The notes below the pieces were generated by a model. The model did no database searches, was not told where the DNA came from, and worked only from the letters and a program-made list of their open reading frames with translations. Of a stretch of 19,227 nucleotides of DNA, positions 12,011 through 19,227 are shown piece by piece (position 1 is the stretch's first letter; every line of letters starts with the position of its first letter). Location of the stretch: the NCBI GenBank assembly GCA_946482295.1, contig CAMLRB010000045.1, forward strand, positions 1 to 19,227, given 5' to 3'. Both the position numbers and the translations under genes were made by a program. Origin of the DNA: an uncultured Bacteriovorax sp. Lineage in GTDB: Bacteria > Bdellovibrionota > Bacteriovoracia > Bacteriovoracales > Bacteriovoracaceae.

Positions 12011-14534
12011 TAGGAAGTATAAATCTGAATTCTGAACCGCTTCCCACTTTTGAATTCAGAATAATTTGGCCTCCAACTTTTTCTAAGGCTTCTTTAATTG
12101 CCGACATACCTACCCCTCTTCCAGAAAAAGCTGAAACTTCTTCACGGGTTGAAAAGTTTGGATCAAAAATTCGATAAATTATCTCCTGATCATTTTCAGA
12201 AACTTCTATCTTGGATTGTTCAAATTTTTTGCGAATTAAATTTGGGTCTATACCTTGGCCATCGTCTTTTACAATTATTTGCAGCTCATTTTTTGTTTTC
12301 TCAAATTGAACTGTAATTTTTCCTGCAGGATCTTTTCCTTGTGCTCGTCTTTTCTCAGGACTTTCAATTCCATGATCAACACAGTTCCTGAAAAGGTGAA
12401 CCATTGAATTAAAAAAATCAGAATACTTTTCAGCAGGGATCAGTACATCTGCACCTTTTAACTCCAAGGGACTTACTAATTTTCCTGTTCTATCGGCTAT
12501 AGTCTGCATTAATTTATCATATATTTTGAAGTAATTAATTGCAGGCTCCAGAAGGAAATCCTCGTAAAAAGTATCTTTCAATGTTGTATCACCCACACTG
12601 TCAATTAGAGTTTTCAATCTCAAAACTTTTTCCTTTTCGATTTCGATACTGCGTTTATTTTTATTAAAAGCTAACCCTGCATTGTTTTTTAAGTCTTCAA
12701 GATAATTTTCGAAGCTCTTTTTCAAATCAAGGACTAGTTTCTTCAAGACGACTTCTTCAACATTATCGTTCGTCTTCATAAATTCGCTTATCTTCATTTC
12801 AGATTCGACTGCCTGCTTTTGCAGATGGGTAATTGAGAAAAGCCCAAATCCTCCGTTAAGAGTATGGAAATTAATCATAAACCCTTTCAGGAGTTCTTCT
12901 TTTGTAATTCCTTCTTGATGCAAATTATCTAGTTTCTCGAGAATTGCATAAACCTCATCTACAAAAGAAGCAAAATGGCCCTTGTTACTCAATATTTTCA
13001 GAATCATTAAAACAAAGGCTTCTTTTTCTTTGAATTGTTCGTTGTAGATAATTTCTTTAGTTTTGTCTGTCGCAACCACTACAATATTTTTTAAATGATC
13101 ATCATCAGACATTGGAAAATAATTCAAAGTGATACTTCTAAAATTTTCATTAGAGTAATGATCTCCCCAAGTTTTTTCATGAGGCATTAAGCCAATGGCA
13201 CTTTCGAAGGGAATACGATTTCCAAAGGTGATTTTACTCCAATCTTCAAAAAATTTCTTCTTTCCACTTTCCTCTAAAATTTCATAAAAATACTTATTAT
13301 GAGGAGAATTTCCAAAAACTTTTTCGCAGGCCTTTGTATAAATATCATGGCACTTAAGATCCTGATCAAAGACAACTAGTCCCTGGTCAAGACTGTTGAC
13401 CATAGCACTCATGAAGTCATTCGCATTTTTTAACTCGGCTGTTCGCTGAGCAACCATTTTTTCTAGGTTATGACTATAATCTTCGAGCTGTGCCTTTGCT
13501 TTATTGAGTTCATCAATCATTGTCTGCTTTTCTTTTAATAGCGAACTAACTTCTTCTGCCATAAAGTTAAACGAATCTGATAAAATTTTAAGCTCATCAT
13601 TCGTTTTAACATTAGAACGAACATCAAAATTACGTTGGGCCAAAGCTTGAGATGTCTCGGACAAACTCAATATTGGTTTTGTAATACTTGATGAAAAAAG
13701 AGTACCGAAAACAATAGCTCCGCCGAGTAACGCAAAAGCGAAAAAAATAGTTTTATAAATTAGATTTTTAGTCACTTCAAATGCCTTTGCAGAAGGCATG
13801 CTCGAAGAAATCAATATTCCTTCATTTGGAAAATAAACATAAGCTATAAGCTGTTTTTCTTTATTATGTACTATCTCCCTAGCGCCTTTAAATAATGAAC
13901 TCTTTACGATTTCAGAAGCAATATTTTGACCGATTCCTGTACCAAGTGCCAGTTGCATGTTTTTTTCATTGCTGACAAACAACGAATTTGAGAACAATTG
14001 ATCTGTGGCCAGCAATTCCAGAACTGGCCGTGCTGTAAAAATTAGTACCCTTATGGTCGAACCATTGTCATTTGCAAGAGAGAAAAAAGGCTCACCATTT
14101 AAATTCATAAATTGAACTTTTCTCGAAAGTTTTTGCTCACGGATGCTTCGAAAAACAAACTCTTCTATATCGCTTTCATTAAGTTTGATTTTATAGGTCG
14201 AGTTATCACTGAAAGCTGACTTATCAATTAGAGAAAAATCATCACTGGAGAAAGTGAATGAAAAGGCCAATGATTTGCTTTGACTTGAGATTATCTTCAG
14301 GTTCTTGGCATTCTGATTTTTAAATTCTTCAAACAACTTCATAGTTTGAAGCATTTGATTGTATTCAAGCTTAATCTGATCACCTAAGTTTTCAGATCGT
14401 TTAAGTGCTGATTCAAATATGTATGCTCTTTTATCTGCGACAAAAAGATTGTAAGAATAGTACAAATTAAAACTAACTGTCGCCGCCAACAGAATAAAAA
14501 TTCCAAGTAGGATTTTCGACTTTAAACTAAACAT
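12003..14534 (-). CDS. Membrane CheA-like histidine kinase with HAMP, PAS-like and HPt-like domains
   Basis: Residue numbers here start from a TTG two codons upstream of the chosen ATG at 14534. The ATG is preferred because GATGAG lies at better spacing; it gives 843 residues. TM1 is at about 8-30, a periplasmic sensor region runs to about 258, and TM2 is at about 260-285. HAMP follows at about 285-335, then a coiled coil to about 372, a PAS-like domain (about 375-495) and an HPt-like helix bundle around INFHTLNGGFG with H559. A CheA-type ATPase completes it: HLFRNCVDHGIESPEKRRAQ (N-box N719), DDGQGIDP (759-766) and SGRGVGMSAI (806-815), ending in FRFILPIS. CheW-like and CheY-docking domains are absent. 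H559 is followed by TLNG, where HPt domains usually have a lysine (HxxKG). It would sense a periplasmic or envelope signal and phosphorylate one or more of the nearby receivers. Divergent from the FecR operon. Confidence 0.88.
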   Translation of the reverse strand: MFSLKSKILLGIFILLAATVSFNLYYSYNLFVADKRAYIFESALKRSENLGDQIKLEYNQMLQTMKLFEEFKNQNAKNLKIISSQSKSLAFSFTFSSDDFSLIDKSAFSDNSTYKIKLNESDIEEFVFRSIREQKLSRKVQFMNLNGEPFFSLANDNGSTIRVLIFTARPVLELLATDQLFSNSLFVSNEKNMQLALGTGIGQNIASEIVKSSLFKGAREIVHNKEKQLIAYVYFPNEGILISSSMPSAKAFEVTKNLIYKTIFFAFALLGGAIVFGTLFSSSITKPILSLSETSQALAQRNFDVRSNVKTNDELKILSDSFNFMAEEVSSLLKEKQTMIDELNKAKAQLEDYSHNLEKMVAQRTAELKNANDFMSAMVNSLDQGLVVFDQDLKCHDIYTKACEKVFGNSPHNKYFYEILEESGKKKFFEDWSKITFGNRIPFESAIGLMPHEKTWGDHYSNENFRSITLNYFPMSDDDHLKNIVVVATDKTKEIIYNEQFKEKEAFVLMILKILSNKGHFASFVDEVYAILEKLDNLHQEGITKEELLKGFMINFHTLNGGFGLFSITHLQKQAVESEMKISEFMKTNDNVEEVVLKKLVLDLKKSFENYLEDLKNNAGLAFNKNKRSIEIEKEKVLRLKTLIDSVGDTTLKDTFYEDFLLEPAINYFKIYDKLMQTIADRTGKLVSPLELKGADVLIPAEKYSDFFNSMVHLFRNCVDHGIESPEKRRAQGKDPAGKITVQFEKTKNELQIIVKDDGQGIDPNLIRKKFEQSKIEVSENDQEIIYRIFDPNFSTREEVSAFSGRGVGMSAIKEALEKVGGQIILNSKVGSGSEFRFILPIS

Positions 14535-14595
14535 GCTCAATACTCATCTGTTTATTAAAACAAATAATATGATATATTAGTTAGTAGAAACCGCT
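14535..14595. promoter_or_regulatory. Short divergent promoter region between kinase and FecR operon
   Basis: Only 61 nt separate the two divergent starts and most are A or T. TATATT at 14573-14578 could be a -10 box for the FecR gene, with a weak TTTATT at 14551-14556 upstream. TATCAT-like sequence on the other strand could serve the kinase. Their boxes must overlap, so the two units may be co-regulated. Confidence 0.35.
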
Positions 14596-16566
14596 ATGGA
14601 AAAAATTAATTATAATCAAAGTATTTCCAATAATAATGTCATTATTTGGGCAATGCTTTTTAGTGCAGTAAATATCTACTTCTTAATTAATACTCGCCCA
14701 CCGCTCAACATTCGTAATCTAAATCCGATTGCAGAAATAGGCCAAGTTGAATCGGAAGTAATGCATAAGATATATGGTTCGTTGACTTGGGGGCAGCCTA
14801 AAAATGGAGAGCCTCTATTTATTGGGGATGAAATATTTACCGGAGATCATTCTGAAGTGGTTATTAACTTCAAAAAAAATGGAATGAAACTTAGGTTAGC
14901 TCCAAATTCGCTAATTCGTATTGAGCAAACACTGGACCCAATAATTGAAGTAAAACTCGGCGATGCTATTGTAGAAAATCAACAAAAAGCGAAAGTTCAG
15001 ATCAAAACGGCCAGCAAGATTATTGAATTGACGTCCGATCCTGATTCTAAGATAAAAATTTCTTCAATTGGAGAAAATCTGGGAATTCAATCTTTACAAG
15101 GAAAAACTATTTCTGCAGGAAAGGAAATCCCCGTTGAATTGCTATCAATAGAGTCTCTTGAAAAATCTCTTCCCTCACTACCACAAATAACTTTTCCAGT
15201 CTCAGGACAAATTATTTTTCAAAATACCCCCGGCAGTAAGATTATTGTTGCAGAATCACTGCAGTGGAAAAATAGTAAGAAGATCTACAAACTGCAACTA
15301 TCCACTGATGAAAATTTCACCAACCTCATTCCAACTACGATTAAAGGTCTTCCTCTCAATTTGGGGGAACTACCTATGGGCATTTATTATCTGAGGCTTT
15401 CAACCGGTGAACAGTCCAGTTTTCCAATTAAATTTTCTGTCAAAAATGACGCTCGTTTCGAATCACTTCATCCTGAAAATGATTCCAGCATTATCATTCC
15501 TAGAGCAGGAAATATTAAACTCTCTTGGGTAACCAGCAAACCTTTATCATCTGATTTAATCATCGAAAACTTGAATAACAACAGAGTTGTTGAAATAAAA
15601 TCGCAAAAGTACGAAAGTATTTTCTCCCCTCCTGAAGCTGGAAAGTATCGTTGGAAATTAACTGGAAAAATAAAAGAACAAAGAATTACAGAAACTGAAG
15701 ATCAGTTTTTTGATGTCTCTTATGAGCCAATTGGAAGTTTACTGGGGCCACAAAAAAATGTTTTCAAAAGTGAAGAACTCAAAACTCTGAATTTTCAATG
15801 GGCGAAATTTAAAAACGAAGCTTTCAATGTCGAATTACTCGATTCAAAAAATAATAGGATCATTGATCAAGTCACACAATTAGATAGCTTTACATGGGAG
15901 TATCCAGAACCGGGCAAATATAAATTAAGATTGGCTTCACAAACATATCAATCAAAAACAACTTTTGAGTTTCCATTTTCTATACAGGCACCACTCCTGC
16001 AATGGCTTCCCTTTAAAAAACGCCTGGAAAGTACAGATCCTGAAATCAGCTTCAAGTTGCCTGTAAAGGTTTACCTAAACAACAAAGTAGGTGTAGAACT
16101 TTATCGTCCTGGAACGAGTTCAGGAAAAGAAATAAAAAGAGATTCCATCGTAAAATTAAATGATCCAGGTGAATATTGTTTAAGAGCTTCGGGCCCTATA
16201 GATTCACTTTCTTACTTTCCAGAGCCACTTTGCTTTGAGTTCATCAACCTGCTTCCTTTCACTGATTTGCCAAAACTGAATGACCAAATCTTAAAAAGTG
16301 GAAAAGAGGATGAATCACTATTTTATTTTTTGAAATCGCCAGATGTGAAAAATGCTACTCTGTATGAATTTTCTGTCTATAAAGACGCAGAAAAAAGAAA
16401 TTTAGTATTCAACTCCAAAGAGTCAAGACCTGAAACTAAGTGGAAAACAAATCGTTCAGGTGTATATTATCTTACTTATAAAGTTTATGACAAATATGGA
16501 AGGTCAAGCTTGGAATCTGAAGCAGCAAAAATCTTTTTCCCTGTCTCACCTTTGAGTGAATGGTGA
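14596..16566 (+). CDS. Membrane-anchored FecR-domain protein with five beta-sandwich repeats
   Basis: The 656-residue product starts with a short cytosolic tail, one membrane helix (about 15-32) and then a periplasmic part. A FecR-type domain spans about 55-150 (GSLTWGQPKNGEPLFIGDEI, RLAPNSLIRIE). The rest is built of Ig/FN3-like beta-sandwich units. Each closes with a G-x-Y-x-L strand: GIYYLRL (262-268), GKYRWKL (349-355), GKYKLRL (440-446), GEYCLRA (525-531) and GVYYLTY (622-628). Spacing is therefore 85-97 residues. This is not a classic FecR anti-sigma regulator, since no sigma factor gene is nearby. Bacteria of the Bdellovibrio type often pair such FecR domains with LysM peptidoglycan binders, as here. 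The gene is followed by a barrel protein gene with a TGATG overlap. A role as an envelope scaffold or ligand sensor is inference. Confidence 0.75.
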   Translation: MEKINYNQSISNNNVIIWAMLFSAVNIYFLINTRPPLNIRNLNPIAEIGQVESEVMHKIYGSLTWGQPKNGEPLFIGDEIFTGDHSEVVINFKKNGMKLRLAPNSLIRIEQTLDPIIEVKLGDAIVENQQKAKVQIKTASKIIELTSDPDSKIKISSIGENLGIQSLQGKTISAGKEIPVELLSIESLEKSLPSLPQITFPVSGQIIFQNTPGSKIIVAESLQWKNSKKIYKLQLSTDENFTNLIPTTIKGLPLNLGELPMGIYYLRLSTGEQSSFPIKFSVKNDARFESLHPENDSSIIIPRAGNIKLSWVTSKPLSSDLIIENLNNNRVVEIKSQKYESIFSPPEAGKYRWKLTGKIKEQRITETEDQFFDVSYEPIGSLLGPQKNVFKSEELKTLNFQWAKFKNEAFNVELLDSKNNRIIDQVTQLDSFTWEYPEPGKYKLRLASQTYQSKTTFEFPFSIQAPLLQWLPFKKRLESTDPEISFKLPVKVYLNNKVGVELYRPGTSSGKEIKRDSIVKLNDPGEYCLRASGPIDSLSYFPEPLCFEFINLLPFTDLPKLNDQILKSGKEDESLFYFLKSPDVKNATLYEFSVYKDAEKRNLVFNSKESRPETKWKTNRSGVYYLTYKVYDKYGRSSLESEAAKIFFPVSPLSEW

Positions 16567-17573
16567 TGAATAAGATATTTTTTATCTTTTTAGGAATTTT
16601 CTTTCTGTTTTTTATCAATGCTCAGGCAGAAGATTACTACAAATTAACTTATATAATCCCTGAAGAGACTGACTTTGCAGAGGCCATCAGAACATTCGTT
16701 AAAGATGATGCAATTATAAATGCCAAATCTCCAATGGTCATCAAAACCATTAAGAAAAACCCCCACATCAAAGATTGGAAAAATCTGATCGCTGGTCAGG
16801 AATTAGATTTATACATAGATGCCCGTTTTATTGATTTTCAAAAATATTTGAATTACGAAAAAAGAATAATTGCCGAAATTAACAAGAACAAATTAGGAGT
16901 TAGTTATAAAACTTCGGCCTATAATCACGGATTAAAAAGTTCAGTATATTATATGATTTCAAGTGGAACCTTTACACAAAAAAATCCACAGTTTGCAAAG
17001 GCCGAATTCAATCAAACCACTCCGCTTACATTTGGTCTTTCTTTAGCTTATTATCCAAAAAGAAGTCTCTATTCAACTTCTCTTAATTTCAGCTACTCAG
17101 CTTTTAATTCAGCCTCCACAAATCTGAATAATGAAAGTGTTAAAAATGATCCAGATGTGGGTATTGCACTGTACGAAGAATATAGAACGGCACGATTGGG
17201 CACTATATTTGCCGGTTTTGATTATGAGTCATTCTCAACTTTCGATCTCGAGACAATAAATAACCTGCAACAGATAAATTTTAACAAAAATAAAGTGACA
17301 TATTTGACAGTAGGTGTGGCAAAATCTTTTAAAATTTTTGATAAATTAATGTTAAGTAAGGCATCATTCTCTCAAAGTTTATTTTCCAGTCAAAGTTCAA
17401 CATTGGCCAACACAACTGATGAATATAAAGGAAGCAAAATTCTGCTTTACCTTGATTACAAGTTCACTGAAAATTTCTTCTTTCATACTCAATTTAAATA
17501 TCATTGGATGAAAGGCATTGATCAAATTACAGTCAGTAGAATTGGAGTAGGATTTGGATATGTACTTTTCTAA
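16566..17573 (+). CDS. LysM-like domain plus outer-membrane beta-barrel protein
   Basis: I do not know a named family. From the ATG at 16566 (in TGATG, overlapping the FecR stop, with GAG 9 nt upstream) the protein has 335 residues. An ATG two codons earlier is possible but spaced worse. A signal peptide covers 1-21 (FFLFFINAQA). Residues about 23-84 look like a diverged LysM domain ending in NPHIKDWKNLIAGQELDLYI, so it may bind peptidoglycan. From about 110 on, alternating hydrophobic strands rich in Y, F and S (SSVYYMISSG, LTFGLSLAYY, STSLNFSYSAF, SKILLYLDYKF, FFHTQFKYHW) suggest an outer-membrane barrel of roughly 8-12 strands. It closes with IGVGFGYVLF and a terminal Phe as in Bam substrates. 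It overlaps the next gene by 14 nt. Confidence 0.72.
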   Translation: MNKIFFIFLGIFFLFFINAQAEDYYKLTYIIPEETDFAEAIRTFVKDDAIINAKSPMVIKTIKKNPHIKDWKNLIAGQELDLYIDARFIDFQKYLNYEKRIIAEINKNKLGVSYKTSAYNHGLKSSVYYMISSGTFTQKNPQFAKAEFNQTTPLTFGLSLAYYPKRSLYSTSLNFSYSAFNSASTNLNNESVKNDPDVGIALYEEYRTARLGTIFAGFDYESFSTFDLETINNLQQINFNKNKVTYLTVGVAKSFKIFDKLMLSKASFSQSLFSSQSSTLANTTDEYKGSKILLYLDYKFTENFFFHTQFKYHWMKGIDQITVSRIGVGFGYVLF

Positions 17574-17958
17574 GCTTATTTTTATATGTGCAATCCTAAT
17601 CATTGGCCGAGCCCAGGCCAATGATTATTCTTGGTCGGTCGATAATGACAATGATCGAGTGGCCATCATTGATGCTAAAATTAGAGAGGCCAGAAACCAA
17701 GAAATAGAAATAGCACCTACTTTAGTATTCGACAGTCAACATCGAATTGACGAGTATAAAAAAGGGCTAAACAGCGTAACTCCCAGTATAAAAAAACCCT
17801 ATGCTCTATATAAAGTCCAAAAAGGAGACACTCTGGAATCCATTGCTGAAAAAGTCTATGGAAATAAAGACCGCTGGCATGAATTACTGGAAATTAATGA
17901 AACATTATTATTAAAAAATAAGATTGAAGAAGGACTTGAACTTAAATATGAAGATTAA
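17560..17958 (+). CDS. Periplasmic LysM-domain protein
   Basis: From the ATG at 17560 (AGGA about 8 nt upstream) the product has 132 residues. An upstream TTG at 17554 is a less likely start. A signal peptide covers 1-20 (LIFICAILIIGRAQA). A polar linker follows, then one standard LysM domain at about 83-130: YKVQKGDTLESIAEKVYG, DRWHELLEINE and IEEGLELKYE. LysM domains bind N-acetylglucosamine polymers, so it should sit on peptidoglycan in the periplasm. It is third in a tightly overlapping operon with the FecR-domain and barrel proteins, which together could span inner membrane, wall and outer membrane. Its TAA stop shares TTAA with the convergent receiver gene. Confidence 0.85.
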   Translation: MYFSKLIFICAILIIGRAQANDYSWSVDNDNDRVAIIDAKIREARNQEIEIAPTLVFDSQHRIDEYKKGLNSVTPSIKKPYALYKVQKGDTLESIAEKVYGNKDRWHELLEINETLLLKNKIEEGLELKYED

Positions 17959-18347
17959 GATAGAGCTGCCTTAACTTTCTTTATAATTGTCTCGGAATCA
18001 AAAGGTTTTAAAATATAATCGTTCGCTCCATTTATGAGGCAATTAACAATGACATCTTTCTCTTTCTCAGTTGATACCATAATAATTTTTGAATTTTTGT
18101 AAGTTTCAACTTGCCTCAATCTTCTTAAGACCGTAATTCCATCAATGACAGGCATATTTATATCTAAAAAAATAATGTCATATACATGAGAGAAACGAGA
18201 CTGCTCAATGGCCATTTCCAAGGCCCTTGTAGGTAAATTCGTATCCGCTATATTCCGGAAGCCCATTTGCTTCAGGATTTCAATCAGCATGATTCGAAAA
18301 GAATTGCTGTCATCAACGATTAAAACATTGGCATCTTCGATTCTCAT
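17955..18347 (-). CDS. Stand-alone CheY-like receiver (response regulator 3)
   Basis: A 130-residue single receiver with D12-D13 (VLIVDDSNS), phospho-acceptor D62 in IFLDINMPVIDG, S92 in IMVSTEKEK and K114 in DYILKPF. All residues needed for phosphorylation are present and there is no output domain. It is the closest relative in the window of the receiver at 11603-12010. AAGGA lies 9-10 nt before the ATG. The repeat-protein gene ends 27 nt upstream on the same strand, so the two may share a transcript. Its stop overlaps the LysM gene by 4 nt. Confidence 0.92.
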   Translation of the reverse strand: MRIEDANVLIVDDSNSFRIMLIEILKQMGFRNIADTNLPTRALEMAIEQSRFSHVYDIIFLDINMPVIDGITVLRRLRQVETYKNSKIIMVSTEKEKDVIVNCLINGANDYILKPFDSETIIKKVKAALS

Positions 18348-18374
18348 TTTTCTTTATCCTTTTACAATCTATTT

Positions 18375-19227
18375 CTAAAAACTCATTCGCTGTATGCGGT
18401 TACCTTCTGCTGCAAAGATTTTACCGCTAGTATAGAAAAGATCATTAATCATAGAGAATCCACCATTAACTAAACTGTTTAGGTAACTTCCTCCTGTACA
18501 CCAAGTAGATTGGACTCCAGCAAGACAAGTACCAGATGCTGATGAATATCCAATCGCCCCAACAAATGCTCCGGTTACAGAATTGAATTTTTGAACTCTT
18601 CCTGTTTCCCCTACATAAATGTATCCCCCACCAATTTCCAGTGCAGATAAATTGGTAAAGCCACCATCCGTTGTTGAAGTAGTGAAGGTGCCACCTGTGC
18701 ACCAACCATTTTGCTTGCCCAAAATACAGGTCCCAGATGCTGAAGAGGTAGTACCTATTGACCCAATAAAAGCTCCTGTGGAAAGAACAAACTTTTGAAT
18801 TTTGTTACCCGATGATGAAACAAACAAGCTGTTATTTGCAACATCAATAGCAATACCTTTCGGACTATAAAAGCCACCGTCATCAAAACTTAAACTAAAA
18901 CTTCCTCCCGTACACCAACCGTTTTGCTTACCTGCTACACATGTTCCAGAGGCAGTAGAGTTTCCAATAGCTCCAACAAATGCGCCCGTTGAAAGATTCA
19001 GTTTTTGGAGACGATGGTTAGAATTATCTGTAACAAATAAAGCGTTATTTGTTACATCAAGTGCAATCTCGGAAATGCCGTTGAAGTTACCATCACTGGC
19101 TCCAGAACTATAAACGCCTCCAGTGCACCAAGCAGTCTGGGAGCCGGCCACGCACGTCCCAGAAGCAGTCGATTTACCAACTGCCCCAACGAAAGCACCA
19201 GTTGAAAGTACAAACTTTTGAATGCGT
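18375..19227 (-). CDS. NHL-like repeat (beta-propeller) protein, C-terminal part; 5' end outside window
   Basis: The frame stays open to the right edge, so the true start is beyond 19227. A GTG at 19149-19151 falls in the middle of a repeat and is not a start. About 283 residues are visible, made of repeats of roughly 67-71 residues. Each repeat has a GI-ID-NN-LFV strand region, N-RIQKF, LSTGAFVGAIG, SASGTC, AGKQNGWCTGG and a short variable loop. The first four features resemble NHL-type propeller blades, while the SGTC-to-WCTGG cysteine pair is an unusual addition. It ends NRIQRMSF with no sorting signal seen. The full protein may be much longer, is probably exported, and might act in adhesion or ligand binding; that is inference. 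The receiver gene lies 27 nt downstream. Confidence 0.8.
   Translation of the reverse strand, partial: RIQKFVLSTGAFVGAVGKSTASGTCVAGSQTAWCTGGVYSSGASDGNFNGISEIALDVTNNALFVTDNSNHRLQKLNLSTGAFVGAIGNSTASGTCVAGKQNGWCTGGSFSLSFDDGGFYSPKGIAIDVANNSLFVSSSGNKIQKFVLSTGAFIGSIGTTSSASGTCILGKQNGWCTGGTFTTSTTDGGFTNLSALEIGGGYIYVGETGRVQKFNSVTGAFVGAIGYSSASGTCLAGVQSTWCTGGSYLNSLVNGGFSMINDLFYTSGKIFAAEGNRIQRMSF
18480..19227 (-). repeat. Tandem coding repeat of about 210 bp
   Basis: The block coding for LSTGAF-GAIG-SASGTC-AG-Q-WCTGG recurs with the second cysteine of each unit 71, 71 and 67 codons apart, i.e. every 201-213 bp. At least four copies of the core are visible and the first is cut by the window edge. The variable loops differ in length, so the repeat is diverged rather than recently copied. 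Confidence 0.8.

Noticed and set aside
14596..16566. Classic FecR anti-sigma regulator of iron uptake
   Set aside because: No FecI-type sigma factor or TonB receptor gene is adjacent, and the protein has five beta-sandwich repeats instead of a receptor-signalling domain.
19149..19151. GTG start of the repeat protein
   Set aside because: The frame stays open upstream to the window edge and the upstream codons give another copy of the repeat (RIQKFVLSTGAFVGAVG), so the gene starts outside the window.
18375..19227. CRISPR-like or satellite array because of regular repeats
   Set aside because: The repeats are about 210 bp, stay in one open frame and code for conserved residues, so they are protein repeats.
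8567..19227. Mobile island or prophage
   Set aside because: The right part looks more AT-rich, but no integrase, transposase, tRNA or flanking direct repeat was seen, so transfer is unproven.

Overview
The window looks like chromosomal DNA of a Gram-negative, AT-rich bacterium. My best guess is the Bdellovibrionota, near Bacteriovorax or Peredibacter. That guess is inference from gene style: signal peptides and an outer-membrane barrel ending in Phe, many stand-alone CheY-like receivers, a FeeM-type acyltransferase, an exported App1-like phosphatase, an L,D-transpeptidase, and very tight gene packing. No marker gene proves it. No rRNA, tRNA, CRISPR array, insertion sequence or phage gene was seen. 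The longest gap without a gene is 157 bases (9944-10100).

Left part (1-8566) is mostly housekeeping. On the minus strand, rng (RNase G), a GNAT acetyltransferase and the start of a PAS sensor kinase (cut by the left edge) form an operon behind one plausible promoter. A small membrane protein gene lies upstream of it. On the plus strand a nucleoside-salvage operon runs deoA/pdp - punA - cdd, with gaps of 2 and 9 nt. It would convert nucleosides to bases and (deoxy)ribose-1-phosphate, which suits an organism that scavenges nucleic acid. Then come a secreted App1-type phosphatase and an L,D-transpeptidase (both minus), separated by a strong hairpin-plus-T-tract, and a divergent MarC-family membrane protein.

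Right part (8682-19227) reads as an accessory signalling and envelope locus and looks more AT-rich by eye. It holds a FeeM-type N-acyl amino acid synthase homologue and a vanillyl-alcohol-oxidase/4-cresol-dehydrogenase-type flavoprotein. It also holds three stand-alone receivers and a membrane CheA-like histidine kinase with HAMP, PAS-like and HPt-like parts. Next is a three-gene overlapping operon: a FecR-domain membrane-anchored protein with five beta-sandwich repeats, a LysM-like plus beta-barrel protein, and a periplasmic LysM protein. At the right edge is a repeat protein with NHL-like blades and a periodic cysteine pair, cut by the window end.

Possible joint working (inference): the FeeM-like enzyme could make an N-acyl amino acid. 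The flavoprotein, from a family that oxidises para-substituted phenols, could modify an N-acyl-tyrosine. The kinase and receivers could sense envelope state or the product, while the FecR/LysM/barrel set bridges inner membrane, peptidoglycan and outer membrane. A structural oddity is that all four convergent gene pairs have abutting or overlapping stop codons, leaving no room for ordinary terminators.
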